64,000 nucleotides of DNA, from the NCBI RefSeq assembly GCF_963675165.1, contig NC_087392.1:3301001-3365000 (forward strand), given 5' to 3'. The stretch is from Halichondria panicea. Taxonomy: Eukaryota; Porifera; Demospongiae; Suberitida; Halichondriidae. How positions within the stretch are numbered: the stretch's first letter is position 1; every line of letters starts with the position of its first letter. The notes under the pieces are model-generated. The model saw only the letters and a list, made by a program, of their open reading frames with translations, searched no databases and was not told the origin of the DNA. The position numbers were made by a program, and so were the translations under genes. Shown here piece after piece: positions 1 through 11,400 of this stretch.

Positions 1-1383
1 ACATCACAAAAATAGCTAGACAAGGAGAGGAGCTAGGCCCCCAGTATAGTGACTTAGGCACAGTCTATCGGAAAACGGTACAAAATGTAAGATGCGTGCG
101 AAACAGAAAATTTGAGGCTACACACTGTTGCTCAATAGCAAGTGTTGTTCCACTCTCACTCTCACTCTCACTCTCACATATAATAATGAAAACGTTAATC
201 ATCGTGCATACCCATAAAAATACCATGGAATGATTGCAGCGTTTTCCAGAAAAGTCGAAGCATCAAATATGCTTCGTTCTGGGATTGCATCAAGAAGTGC
301 TCAGTGTAAAAAGGTCAAACAGGTAAAAAGGTTAAACGACCTGGCTCAAGATGCCTGGCTCAAGACTGCACACCCATTCTTCGGGCAACAATGTAGGAAA
401 TCTCCACTTCGCAAAGGAAATCAGACCCGGATTCTTCCACACAACCAAGTTTGGCCCGAGGAGCTTTTATCGAAGGCTTATGACATTACTTGTTTTGGAT
501 CTTTGCGAAGCCATATCACTTTCGAAACCACTTTCGAAGCCATACCACTTTTGAAATATTTTGGGAAGAGGCAGACATAGGTACAGCAGTACTATCACAT
601 GTACACATGAACTACTCCCTATATATTTTGGCATATATAACATGTGATTTGTACTGAATTGATGTTGCACAGGTATACACAGTCCATCAACAGTCTATAT
701 ACTATGTCGTACGCTCTTTGATCACATTTTTCTTTCTTTTTCAGTAGTATAAATTTACGACGACAGTAGTACGAGAAACTGGATTAATGATATCTTCTCT
801 GGACTAATAATTCAGTAATGAGTAATTGATATGTGAGTAATTGATATGTTGAATTCGTGAAGCCATTTTAGCTCTAGCATGAGAAAGGGAGAGACTCTGG
901 AAAAGCACTGCACTGATTTTAGGCACACGGTTTGTTCCTATCTACGCAACGCAATTGCTGAGCTGAGTGATTCAGCAATGGCGGAATTGTCTAAGAGAGG
1001 AACGCAAGGGGGTCAAAAGGTCATCAATAGGTCATCAATAATTGATATCTAGACCATTTTGTGACGTCTGTCACGTGCCGTGAAGGAGTGTAATAGTTGT
1101 AGATCTAGTTGTAGATCTAGCGCTAGCGCTTGTCTCTGTGTCGTCGTCTTACAAGTATACGGTCCTAAAAAGCTTGATGGGAAAGTGGGAAAGTGTCTCT
1201 TGTGGATGTATTTTTTAAAGAAAAGAAGACTCTGTCCCTCAGTTGACGCCTCCTTTCTCTATTTAAAGTGACCCAACTACTGCTACGTCCAGGTACACGC
1301 TATAGAAATACTCACAAAAACTGTTCAGGAATCAGTATAAATTATGCTCGACTATTGAAGAGGAGACACAAGAAAGGACGGGC
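1..1383. other. No recognisable gene
   Basis: I find no exon with convincing splice sites and no known motif here. The stretch holds a (CTCTCA)n microsatellite at about 151-177 and several short exact tandem duplications, for example 15 bp at 819-848 and 12 bp near 1092. Confidence 0.6.
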
Positions 1384-1451
1384 CGTCGCTTTTTTTATCG
1401 TCAACAGAGTACGACTCCGTCGCTTTTTTTATCGTCAACAGAGTACGACTC
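1384..1451. repeat. 34-bp exact tandem duplication
   Basis: Two adjacent identical 34-bp copies (1384-1417 and 1418-1451). The period is exactly twice the 17 bp that dominates the short duplications of this window. A further degenerate duplication of the final part follows (ACGACTCAGATGAGAT). Confidence 0.9.
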
Positions 1452-1650
1452 AGATGAGATACGACTCAGATGAGATTGAGATTGAGACTGAGACTGAACG
1501 ACCGACTACCAACTATATACAGCTGATCAGCTGATCTTCATCCGTTGTTTTTAAATATATAAATGTATAGGTGCCGGTGCCGTCAGTATCAAGATGCAGC
1601 CAAGCACAACTTCAACTTGCAGAATGGATGGTCGGACCGTACTCAGGTGC

Positions 1651-2332
1651 GTACTCAGGTGCATTAAGGACTGGGACCTTCAATTATTGCTGAATTTGCA
1701 ATTATAAGCCCCGCCCACACGGTCGCCATGGTTCCGCCCACGCGTTCATTACTTCAACGTACCACTCCCTTTTCATTTTGCAGTAATGCAGTAATTCAGC
1801 TAGTTTAGAGAAGTGACTTAGTCGGCATTTAAAACACCCTCTAGTAAAGCTTGCGAGACAATAGATGACTTCCATAAGCCTTCCTTAGCTGATTTATCCT
1901 TGTACTTTGTCAACAAATTGTTGACCGTGTCCCTGGGAAGCCTACTATCCAAGATGAGACTGCTAGATCAAACAACTTTCTGTTATTTCTCCCTTGCAAA
2001 GACCAGGAGGGCTAAGCGCTAGAGTGAGTTGTTAGCTTAGATAGAACTAAGTATAATGAGCAGCAGCAATAGCTAGTAGCCTTAGTGTTTAAACGCCGAT
2101 TTTTCAATAGAAAAGTGAAATAGTGCTTCGACAAAACGGACCACCCCCACTGATCAATTAGTGGGCGGGGCTTCATTTTAATATTTTCCTAGAGAATGGA
2201 AGCTAGTGTTTCATTTCATCATAAAAGTTTTATATATACACAGTAAACAGCAGCAGGTTGAAGTGCCTCTTATAAATGTCTTTTTATGTTGGTCTTTTTA
2301 TGTTGGTCCCAGTCCTTAATGCACCTGAGTAC
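1651..2332. repeat. 28-bp perfect inverted repeat pair
   Basis: Positions 1651-1678 and 2305-2332 are perfect reverse complements over 28 bp. Each arm reads VLRCIKDWD in its own outward direction: on the plus strand after a short ATG frame near 1593, and on the minus strand at about 2305-2340. No other terminal-repeat features (target duplication, transposase) were found around the pair. It may be a duplicated exon tail in inverted orientation or the arms of a small unnamed element. The roughly 600 bp between the arms show no gene I can support. Confidence 0.7.
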
Positions 2333-2746
2333 CTGTAAGAATGAGGTACCAACCCCACAAACATAATGGAGCTGTAGTGTTTGAATGTTCATTTGGGGTG
2401 TCCATTCAGCAACGAGGGACGTCAAAGTGGACGTCAAGTTCAAGTGGGTGAAATACATAACTGACTAGACGGTAACCAAGAGTGGTCAGTGGGAACGAAA
2501 TGGTTTAGAACCACGCATGCATGCTTTAATTTGTTTTGTGCGTACATGTAATTATTTATTTTTCTTGAACAAACTTACGGTAGGAGTGCAAATGATGTAT
2601 CGTAAAGTGATGACTAATAATAATAGCTTGAAATAATGTCACTGGGCCAAATCACTGGGTCAAATCTTGAATTTCATTTGTTGCCTGAAATTTTACAAGC
2701 TTATTATCGACTGGAGCAATTTGTGGCGACAAATTGCCGCCTCACT

Positions 2747-3030
2747 TCAACGTTTTACGAATACTGGGTTGTTCGTTTGTCTTCCATTTGCACCACTGAC
2801 CACTGACGTTCGATGGAACGGTTTTTTTTCAAGGGCCTTCTTGAGTGGCTTCGTAACAAGGACCCCAGGATCTGACCTAAAGTGTTCACAGTTAACATCT
2901 TTCTGGCTATAGCCACCTATGTTGAAAAGCACGCCTGACTTGTATGTAGGCGCAGGTACAAAATGCTCTTCAAAATGCTCTTCAAAAGGTGTCTGTGCGG
3001 GGAGACTGCCGCACAGACTGAACCTGAACA
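2747..3030 (-). CDS. Candidate terminal exon of an unidentified host gene
   Basis: An open minus-strand frame ends at a stop near 2747. It has balanced amino-acid composition unlike the surrounding repeats, including NIGGYSQKDVNCEHFRSDPG and PLKKALEKKPFHRTSVVSG. A 12-bp in-frame duplication gives EEHFEEHF. The composition and the C-terminal stop suggest a real last exon, but I cannot name the family and see no clear upstream exon. It could equally be a fragment carried by a repeat. Confidence 0.35.
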
Positions 3031-3045
3031 ACAACAACATCACTG

Positions 3046-3735
3046 CTTAGAGGTGGGAGATTCTGGTGGAGAAATCGAATACGGAGATTCTGGCGGAGAG
3101 GTGATTCTGGCGGAGAGGTAGGAGGAATCGAATACTGGTTGATAGGTAGGAGGTAGGAGATCGTAATTTACGTTTCACATATGATTATTACTACGGCTAC
3201 TTAAACAGAGACTCAGACATTCCTGTTGTGATACTGGCTAACCAACTGTACATGCAAGAGTTACCACATGGCCTTGTGTTAGTCCACGTGGGTCTCAGTG
3301 TTATTGAGCCCCTCCCACTCTTTAGTTACCATGGTTATCCTTATCCTCAGTACATGGTTATCCTCAGTACAGTACATTAGAGAAACTGTAAAAGCTAGCT
3401 AGTTTTATTCAAGTCTAGTAACTGTCACTATTAAGCTGTAGATTAGTTGCAGTGAGTCCTCTCAGACGCTGTTTAAGAGTAGCACCACCCTGTGTACGTC
3501 CCTGAGGTACTTACTCATTTTAATACTTACTCATTTTAAGGTATAGGAGCACTTTATATGTAGCCATGCTGTCAATAATAGTACGTACTATACAGAATTG
3601 CCACTTTCATCCTTCTCTGTACCATTTCCTTGATCACCTTGTTGAATATGTCTCGCACAGCCGCATCCTTTAACGAATGGTACGGTATGCACTGAACCGG
3701 CAAAGCATGTGCATGAGTGTGGCTGGAGTTCGTAG
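3046..3735. other. No recognisable gene
   Basis: AT-rich sequence with short tandem duplications (16 bp near 3507). Nothing recognisable as coding, RNA or transposon ends. Confidence 0.5.
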
Positions 3736-4494
3736 ACTTTAACCGTCGGATTCACCGTCGGATTCTTAATTAACAGCGAAGTGAAATGTCTGTAAATTCT
3801 CTATTGGGTTTCCAGAGCAATAGGGTGCAACATGTGTTGCCACGGTTATTACGCTCACCCGTTTTTATCATTTTAAATGCTCGGCCAGCGGTGAGATAAA
3901 ATCCAAAAATTTTTTTTTATGGATCAGCCTATCATATGGTATGAAAAGGCTTGCGGCTTGACTCATCATATGAATGTAACAGTGATATGAATGTAACAGT
4001 GCTAAGATATATCAATTTGAAGTACAATACGTACATGTAATACTATATATATCGGTGAACGATCTATGAAATTTACAAGCTCACATAAAGACTGTTCATT
4101 TACTGCTAATTCTATTTTAGCTATACTATACTTACTACTGATATTCTAGCTATACTATACTCACCGTCCTGGTCCATAGCTCGTCATGCATGCCAGACAG
4201 TTCATCAGCGTCTGGCATAAAGCTGGTAGTCTTTGGGAGGTATCCTACTATCCCCTCTCCTTCATAGGCACTGTCATCAACAGAGGAGACATCGCCATAA
4301 CAACCTAGCAGCTTCGTGCGGTAAGATGCTAATGAAATTTTAATATAGCAACGTGCCTTGGAAAATTCTAGACTAAATTGCACGTGATTCTACTCTATAC
4401 AGGATTCTACTCTATACAGGGAGTTCGAGATACTTGGAATTAGAATTTCGCAAAAATTGTCACTATTGCTGGCCCGTGACGGTTAAAGGGTTAA
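3736..4494 (-). mobile_element. piggyBac-like non-autonomous element, copy A
   Basis: Related to four other copies in the window (5780-6555, 7590-7785, 23168-23395, 25062-25878). The right end reads CGGTTAAAGGG followed by TTAA at 4491-4494. The left end has lost its outermost bases and carries a 12-bp tandem duplication (ACCGTCGGATTC twice at 3742-3765). A 17-bp tandem duplication sits at 3968-4001. On the minus strand, 4150-4383 encodes a remnant of an N-terminal acidic protein (CYIKISLASYRT, then a serine/aspartate-rich stretch). TTAA target and CCC/GGG ends are typical of piggyBac; the assignment is inferred because no catalytic domain remains. Confidence 0.6.
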
Positions 4495-5775
4495 AGGGTT
4501 AATAGCACGGGTTAATAGCACACAGGGTACGGTACATGTCAGTTTGTTTGTCATATACTCAAATTCTCAAATTGTAAAATTGTCGCGTAGTGTGTCCACC
4601 TCGATATGAAGCCTTCTCATTGAGTGACTAGCTGCATTTCTTCTGGTCTTTTTGTTCAAACTCAGAGTAAACACACAAATTATACCACAGAACACTAAAT
4701 AGTTTACGTTGAACAACTTACTCTTGGTGACAACTTACTCTTGGTGACAAATCTTGGTGACAAGTTCACGATGAAAAGTACATAAATTGTTGATTTTTCT
4801 CACTTGATTTTTCTCACTTGAAATTCACATCTCTCAGGCTGCTTAATAACACTCCTGGACAATAGATTATAATTATTATGAAATCGCGTACGCACGCAGG
4901 AGGATTATTCCAGGATGAATGCATCTCTCACGGCTCAGAGCAGGGCACTTTCAGTTTCAGTAACATCTTCACTTGGGCTGGTACTAGGCTGTAGTTCGTC
5001 CTGGTTGTTCGTCCTGGTTGAATTGTCTGAATTGTCTGATTGGGAGACAATGATGAGGTTTTATGGATTCGACGATAAACAAGCAAAAAAGTTGAAATTA
5101 ATGTGCGACAATCACCAACCATGTGTGCTTAAAAATTGCAAACATATTCAATTGCAAACATATTCAGTTGTCAGCTGCAAAGTCTTCCCTCCCTTCCCAC
5201 CCTTATATATAGCCCACGCTTATATATAGCATGGTTTGAAAATGTTGTATTTACGCTTATTTCGTATTTACCATACTTCTCCGCCTTCGGGCATAATCGC
5301 TGTCGGGGCATTGCACCACTCTCTCACACTTATGGGATGCTTAAAAATTGCAGAGAGGGAACCAAGTTCCAAGTTCGAATTTCGGTTTCACTTAGCTGAT
5401 ACCCAATTTGTTTTAGTACTCCTGAAAATTCTTGCTCGGAGGACTGCTCCTATAGTTGATGTAACAAATTTGGGTCTAAAACGAATGCCTTGAGAGCTGT
5501 ATGTCTTCGTTGCTGTATGAAACTGATGAGCGTCATTCAGGTTGGCCAAGAATTCCAGTAGATTGATATGAATATTTTTCGCCAAGATTTTCTGGGATCT
5601 ATCAACTTCGCGAAGGACTTGTACCGAGCTTCCATTACCCCCTGGTCCATTAACAGCCGAACAGTTGTCCAAAGTAAGTTGTCCAAAGTAAGTACTGCTC
5701 GGGGCTCTAAACCGTCCACTTTTCTGTCCTGAGTACCTAACAGGTAAGGAATCGGTTTTAAAGTGTAGTTTCAGC
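4495..5775. other. No supported gene
   Basis: Several short open frames exist, but none has splice-site or motif support. The minus-strand frame 5388-5672 (VDRSQKILAKNIHINLLEF) faintly recalls RNase-H-like retroelement sequence, which I could not confirm. Exact tandem duplications of 17 bp (4713-4746), 14 bp (near 4788), 16 bp (near 5134) and 14 bp (near 5660) lie here. Confidence 0.5.
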
Positions 5776-6555
5776 TTAACCCTTTAACCGTCGGATTCTT
5801 AATTAACAGTGAAGTGAAATGTCTGTAAATTCTCTATCAGGTTTCCAGAGCAATAACAACCATATATCAATAGAATGCCCATACAACAAGGGTGCAACAT
5901 GTGTTGCCATAACAACCACGATTATTACGCTCACATCACATTTAAGTTAAATGCTCGGCCAGCGGTGAGATTTTTATAGATCAGATGGTATGGTATAAAG
6001 GCTTGACTAAGGTTAATTTCATATGGTTCACATCATATGAATGTAACAGTGCTCAGATATATCAATTTGAAGTACAATACGTACATGTATTACTATATCG
6101 GTGAACGATCTATGAAATTTACAAATTTACAAGCTCACATAAAGACTGTTCATTACTGCTAATTCTATTTTAGCTATACTATACTCACTACTGATATTCT
6201 AGCTATACTATACTACTTGCCAGAGTCACACAGTGAGCCCTCTCCTGGTCTTTCACCGTCCTGGTCCATAGCGCTAGCGTCTAGGTCCACGTCATGCATG
6301 TCCTCAGTCCCAGACAGTTCATCAGCGTCTGGCATAAGGTATCCTACTATCCTACTATCCCCTCTCCTTCATAGGCACTGTCATCACCAGAGGAGACATC
6401 TGTCCTCAAGCTGTTCAAGCACATCGGCAAAAGTTCGTGCGGAAATTTTAACATAGCAACGTGGCTCTAGACTAAATTCCACGTGATTTTACAGGATGTG
6501 CGTAGTTCGAGCTACTTCCTAAGTATCGCAGAATTAGAATTTCGCAAAAAAAGTC
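5776..6555 (-). mobile_element. piggyBac-like non-autonomous element, copy B, truncated
   Basis: Begins with TTAA (5776-5779) and CCCTTTAACCG, then matches copies A and E through the segment containing GCTCGGCCAGCGGTGAGA and the duplicated promoter-like AGCTATACTATACT motifs. The opposite end stops at about 6555, where homology to the family (GCAAAAAAAGTCA) gives way to unrelated sequence without the GGGTTAA terminus. It carries the acidic N-terminal remnant in antisense. Confidence 0.6.
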
Positions 6556-6604
6556 AATGGACCCTGGATCACATTGAATGTAATGTAACTCGATCTTTCG
6601 ATTT

Positions 6605-7083
6605 TTGTCTTCTCTGGTAGAACACGGAATATTTGGTCAGGGCAGACCTTATCTGATGATGATTCCATGCGCCTTGACGAAATCAATGAAGCTTGGTGCA
6701 AATGAAAATCTTGACAAAGCGCTTTATGTATGGTTTACCCAAAAAAGAATGGAGGGCATTCCAATTAGCGGTCCAATTAGCGGTCCAATGCTGGAGAACA
6801 GATCGAGGGATCCAACTCAGACCTACATGATGATGTCACTGAGCAGAAGAAGCAAGGTACAAAGGTACAAGAGAGCTTGGTTGCGCGGCAGCCACCAAGT
6901 TTTTTGTTTGTCAAAGTTCATGCATGTACAGAGGTCAGACCTACATGATTATGTCCAAGAAGCGAGGCGCGTCAGTTCGAGCACACTGGTGGACAGACTC
7001 TCCGGACGGCGCTCAACCTCAGCCAAAAGCATCAATGGATTCTCCATTGTGCCTGTGGTAATTAAGTTAGAATGTGCTGGGTA
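6605..7083 (+). pseudogene. Tigger/pogo transposase DNA-binding-domain relic
   Basis: The frame contains ENLDKALYVWFTQKRMEG followed by IPISGPISGPM. This matches the CENP-B/Tigger second helix-turn-helix pattern (hydrophobic-LdkaL..Wf.q.R..g.pisgpml), which binds DNA at transposon ends. A 12-bp tandem duplication (6764 onward) produced the repeated ISGP. The usual DDE_1 catalytic domain does not follow: the frame continues in basic, unrecognised sequence to a stop at 7081-7083. Assignment rests on a remembered pattern. Confidence 0.5.
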
Positions 7084-7589
7084 ATGGTTTTATCGCTGAC
7101 TTGCTAGACTGCGGTTTCTCGCCTCGAAGCATAGTGGTGGTGATGCCTGTGACCCTTGTAACTAATAGATATGCAACTGTATATAGAGTGTTTTTACCAG
7201 CTGGTGGTATGGTTGCAACAATGTTGCAACAAGGCTCGTGAAGGTCGGTGAGTCTACAGGGACAGGAGGAGACAGATTTTGGCAGCTACATCATCGTTGT
7301 AGATGGTGAAACCGGTTGTCTCGCAGGATTTGCGTTTTCACTGCTAACCCCTTCGTCATTCTCCATGTTCAGCATCATCAACGAACGGAGGTAGGTTGTG
7401 TGTCTGTGTCTGCTGTCGATGATGATGTACTTCAATAGATAGCTGTGTCTCCTTGTAATACGCTGATGTCCATCGTTTATCACAAAATTCTGAGACTGAA
7501 GTGCAAAAATGATGTGACGACAGGGAAGAATCATAGAACGGGATCACGACCCGGACTCCCTCAGATGTTTCTACTCCATCTTGATGTCC
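7084..7589. other. No recognised gene; unassigned open stretch
   Basis: The plus strand is open from about 7083 to 7240 with a non-repetitive translation (DLLDCGFSPRSIVVVMP). It has no start context or known motif, and could be the decayed continuation of the preceding transposase relic or chance. Confidence 0.35.
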
Positions 7590-7785
7590 TTTAACTTTAA
7601 CCGCTCTAATTCTCTATCGGGTTTCCAGATGACTAGCAATTGCACATACAACAAGGAATAAAATGGTGCAGACTACCCGTTTTTATCATTTTAAATGCCC
7701 GGCCAGCGGTGAGATAACTATCATATGTATCATATGGTATAAAGGCTTGATTTTCACATCATATGAATGTAACAGTGCTATCAAT
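7590..7785. mobile_element. piggyBac-like element fragment, copy C
   Basis: A short segment matches the left part of copies A/B (TTTAACCG, TCTCTATCGGGTTTCCAGA, CCCGGCCAGCGGTGAGATA, ATATGAATGTAACAGTGCT). It ends abruptly at about 7785, where an hAT-like fragment begins. Confidence 0.55.
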
Positions 7786-7925
7786 TTCATGTCTGGCGTT
7801 TCGGAATCTCAGTAGGAGGGTGCGCGAGAGTGCAAAACATTTTGGGGTACGCCCACACACCAGAAGCCACGCCCATCATACATGAAGCCACGCCTACATT
7901 AGTGTTACTGCGCATGACAACAGAC
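7786..7925. mobile_element. hAT-like element terminal fragment
   Basis: Matches, in inverse orientation, the right end of the hAT-like element at 55956-56959: GGCGTTTC, CAGTAGGAGGGTGCG, CAAAACATTTTGGG, CACACCAGAAGCCACGCCC and ACTGCGCATGACA. It abuts the piggyBac-like fragment, so one element probably landed in the other before both decayed. Confidence 0.55.
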
Positions 7926-8059
7926 ACGCCGACAAAGACAAAGACAATCAAGCAAAGCAGATCTACCCACTGCATCATCTATATAGCTACATCAGGTATG
8001 TGTGTAGAAGTGATAAGCCGTTTGTGTCAAAATATTGATGACAAAAACACAATGTATTC

Positions 8060-8205
8060 ATTTGAGGGTATTTAGCAAACGCTGAGGGTATTAGTAAATG
8101 TCTGAGGGTATTTGACTGAGGGTATGTACTAAACAACTTGTATATACATATTGCTCAGTCATTTAGTAAATACCCTCAGTTCCCTCAAATGTATTTACTA
8201 GTAGG
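8060..8205. repeat. Minisatellite of the CTGAGGGTATTTAGT type
   Basis: Degenerate direct and inverted copies of a ~15-bp motif (GAGGGTATTTAG / CTAAATACCCTCAG). The same motif forms a second array at 34240-34465. Confidence 0.75.
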
Positions 8206-8233
8206 ACTTGCTTACAGTATTGCTCATCTGCCA

Positions 8234-8760
8234 TCAGTGTAGCTCACTCTCGATGCAGGTTGGTGATGGGAGATCATCCTTGTACAGGTCAACTAGTTGG
8301 CTGACTTTGGAGCTGTGATCTTCTTCTGCTACCATAATTGATGGAACTATGCTGTTTTCTGATGGGCGCTGAAGCGAGATTTCATCTCTGTGAGCAGATG
8401 GCTCGAGTACCGGGATCGATATCGAACTACAGTAGAAAGTAGAACTGTGATGGAGGAACATTGAAAACGGCTCAGTCCCTACATCATTGCACATCTGCTC
8501 AATGGTTTCTCTGCTCAATGGTTTCGTTTGAATGGTGTATGCCCGGTCGTACATTTTGAATGGTGTACTGTTACTGTATTTATTTCGCTGCTACAATGTT
8601 CTTCGAAGATTTGACCTGAATATACTTGAGGCATGAGTCACGAGTGCGCAGAGGAATTCGGTTGTGGTGATGGCTAACACGGGCATCGGATCTAAACCCC
8701 GACCGGCGGGCGGTAGATGACTTCCATACAAGCAACGATGATGGATTGGTGAAGAGACTG
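8234..8760 (-). pseudogene. hAT transposase C-terminal relic
   Basis: On the minus strand, fragments in different frames follow the order of hAT transposases near the dimerisation domain: MKSRFSAHQKTA, then VSQLVDLYKDDLPSPTCIES and ELH. The motif DLPSP..IE.ELH is, from memory, typical of ZMYM1-like hAT transposases, where this region mediates dimer formation. Frames shift between segments and no complete catalytic domain is present, so this is a decayed copy. A 16-bp near-duplication lies at about 8490-8525. Confidence 0.5.
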
Positions 8761-9111
8761 AAAAATATCAACGGCATCAATTCGTTGTACCCACCGTGTT
8801 CGACACATATCTTAACTTGAGAACTTTTGAGGAAGATTGTGTATCAGCTATCTCCATGCACTTCCTTTTAGGGCCAAGGCGTGGCCATGCTTTAATGATA
8901 TTCATGTGAATGACTTCATTTCACGTGACAGGAAGTAGCCCTGAAAGCATTGTCGCATTTATTGAGTGTCTGTGCGTTGTGCGTTGTCGTGTGCTAGCTA
9001 GCTAGCTGCTCTTGGCGCTCCTAGCCTCCAAGATTCAAGTATCTCTCAGTTTGTAGCAAGTATCTTGTTGAAAAGGGAAAGTCTATTTGTAAGCTGGGTA
9101 TAGTCTGCGCA
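8761..9111. other. No recognisable gene
   Basis: Nothing coding or structural recognised in this stretch. Confidence 0.5.
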
Positions 9112-9690
9112 TTAGTCGGGGAGTGAATGATGCGTGTTGAAATATATTCTACTCAAGAGATTTGTCTTTTCTATTTGAATGTCTCGTTGTAGTTGTGCCA
9201 GTAGGGTTTTTTTGAAGAGACTATGTCGAAGGGTGTCATATTCAATCACTGTTCCTAGTAGTCTTGTAATTATTCGTCCATGTTTAGTCTTAAGCTGTGT
9301 TTGTGGGGTATGCTCTTCCTCTGGCAAACCCAGTTGCAGGTACTGCATGTGTTGTAGCTCAGAAGTGGTGTGGTCTTGTAGCTCAGAAGTGGTGTGGCCT
9401 TGTAGCTCAGAAGTGGTGTGGCCTTGTGTAGTGGCACCTTGTAGTGGCACCTTGTAGCTCAGAAGTGGTGGTGGAGCTCGGAAGTGGAGCTCAGAAGTGG
9501 AGCTCAGAAGTGGTGGCGCCTTGCTGCTGCTGTTGTTCACCACATGGAGTGCGTGTATAAATAGAGTCGGTGTTGGAAGCTCTTCTTTGCTTGTCATTAG
9601 CTCGTCCCAACATGTTTCTGTAACTAACTGGGGCACACTGAGTTTACGACCCAGCAGTGTTCTGTACTCAGCAAGAGACTCAAGGAACAA
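9112..9690 (-). CDS. Unidentified ORF with an internal 8-residue repeat
   Basis: A 192-codon minus-strand frame. Its middle part is made by the minisatellite at 9355-9510 and reads as repeated GHTTSELQ. The flanks are not repetitive: the N-terminal part reads LAEYRTLLGRKLSVPQLVTE, and the C-terminal part is rich in Lys, Leu and His. No known domain is visible. An open frame over a repeat whose length is a multiple of three can arise by chance, so I treat this as a low-confidence gene; the non-repeat ends are the only argument in its favour. Confidence 0.25.
   Translation of the reverse strand: MFLESLAEYRTLLGRKLSVPQLVTETCWDELMTSKEELPTPTLFIHALHVVNNSSSKAPPLLSSTSELHFRAPPPLLSYKVPLQGATTQGHTTSELQGHTTSELQDHTTSELQHMQYLQLGLPEEEHTPQTQLKTKHGRIITRLLGTVIEYDTLRHSLFKKTLLAQLQRDIQIEKTNLLSRIYFNTHHSLPD
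9355..9510. repeat. 24-bp minisatellite
   Basis: Tandem copies of TTGTAGCTCAGAAGTGGTG with variable short tails, followed by shorter GGAGCTCAGAAGT copies. Confidence 0.85.
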
Positions 9691-9705
9691 TTAACATACA
9701 GGCCA

Positions 9706-10690
9706 CTATAGAGCAGAAATCCATCTACTGAAGATCAGATTTCTTTGCTACAAGATCGGCTAGATTGCATCCTAACCCTATCTGAACCACCAACAACCAC
9801 AACCAACGGCATTAAAATTACCGACAAACTGAGATTCTTTGTTGGCGACCATCCTGCACAACAGTTCGAGAGAGGGACTAAACAAGGAGGCACATACAAA
9901 TGTGGTGGATGCGGTGCCAGGTTCTCGGACATGCGCCATGGCGAAGCCTAGAAGATTTGCAAAGGATTGCAATACATGGAAAGAGAGGGAAAACAACAGG
10001 CAATATCAATCAACCTAAAAGTTAACGAAATCCGAGAAGAGCTAGACTCCCGAAGTATTAACACAACGAAAGATGAGATGGAAGGTATATTAAAAGACGG
10101 GAGTCCAGCATGTACCAGCATGTACCCACACTTTTACTCTTAAATCCGACTGGCTCACTCACTACTCGATCTTGGATTGTGAGCCTCTTAACCTCTTAAG
10201 GGATAACCTCTGCAAGCAGCTACTGTATCTGTTGAAAGGTGACGTCCGAAAGTCCACTGAAGACATGCTACTGTGAGCACATGTGCAAACTATCCAAAAG
10301 AGCATACTGCTTCTTCTCGAAACTGCCATACAAATTACCCGTCTATTCTATTTACCCTAACGACGGATACTTCAACGCACGTGGGTACACCATGAGCTCT
10401 GCTATGAGCTCATTCACAGATTTTACGCTGGAATGACAAGAGAGAAAATGTTTGGACTTGCTCATGCCCCTGCTCAGTTTGAAATTCTTCCTCTGTCGTC
10501 CTCTGTCGTCCGTGAACACTGAATGCCAAGAGCGTATCTTTAGTCAAGCCAGAAAGACAGCAACAGCTACATCACCCCCAGAACATTGTTTCAACCCTAA
10601 CTCTTCGACTACGAGCTAAAACAGAGCTCAAACCTATTAGCACTATTGTAAACCAAGAAGAGTATTCCACAGTATCAAGGCACGATAATT
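9706..10690 (+). pseudogene. Relic of a multi-copy, transposon-associated protein (KCGGCG family)
   Basis: The plus strand carries ordered fragments: DKLRFFVGDHPAQQFERG then GGTYKCGGCGARFSDM (9745-9951), further reading IREELDSRSINTTKD downstream, and finally NTECQERIFSQARKTA near 10530. From memory this order belongs to a long protein present in many copies in sponge, cnidarian and fish genomes; I cannot name its function. KCGGCG looks like part of a zinc site. Stops and frame changes between the fragments show decay. Confidence 0.4.
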
Positions 10691-10799
10691 GAGAAGAGTT
10701 TTGTCGAACGACACTTGAGCAGCTGGAATCTGGAATCAGCACTTGAAACGAATCAGTCCTTTCGTGTGTGGTGGGACTACTCCGACAATGGGTACAGAT

Positions 10800-11400
10800 T
10801 CAATGACAGTGAAGAAGACCAGCAGAGCTACTGCCAGGGTCGTTGGATAGTTTTAAATTGCTCTTCCACTGTGTCTGTGTCGTTATATTCTGCATTCAGC
10901 TTCGAATATAGTTCATCCTTGGACATGTTCTCGATGTCTTCATCTGTGGCCAGTCTGGTGGTTAGTTGTCTGGTTTATCTTAAAGGAAACTTCTCCAAAT
11001 CACCATTGCAAACATTGTATGACACAAGAGTAAAGGGAGAGCAGGGTGACATTTCTCCTGTTCGGACTTGTTCTGTCCATGATTCCTGAATTTTTTTCAC
11101 AGTTGGTGGGACAGGTACAGGTACCCCTCCACACAAATGTCTCTTCCTTTTACTGCCTGGTTGCCGTCCATCTCCAGACTTCTCGGCGAACTCTTTGACA
11201 CAGTTGTCTCCTGGAACATTGTGGTCTCTAGCAAACTTTTGCCAGTTGATTGGAGGTGGAGCAGAAGAGTGTTGTTCCAAGTCATTCAGAACGGCATCAG
11301 GTAGTAGGTGTAGAGTCGATAGAATGGGTAGCTTGCGTTGATATGCCATTAGAAATGCTTTTGGGGCATTTTCACTTTGAGCTTTTTCTTTACGAGTTTC
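10800..11400 (-). pseudogene. Relic of a second multi-copy protein family, convergent with the previous one
   Basis: On the minus strand, 10975-11349 is open and includes INWQKFARDHNVPGDNCVKE, then FAEKSG and a basic stretch GSKRKRH, then VPVPVPPTVKKIQESW. Downstream, in another frame, MSKDELYSKLNAEYNDTD is readable near 10830-10930. I recall a similar order in a multi-copy family of marine invertebrates, of unknown function. It converges tail-to-tail with the KCGGCG relic, so the two may be parts of one mobile element. Confidence 0.4.

Noticed and set aside
9112..9690. Plus-strand frames over the 24-bp minisatellite as a cysteine-rich protein
   Set aside because: They exist only because the repeat unit is a multiple of three; no supporting signal outside the repeat.
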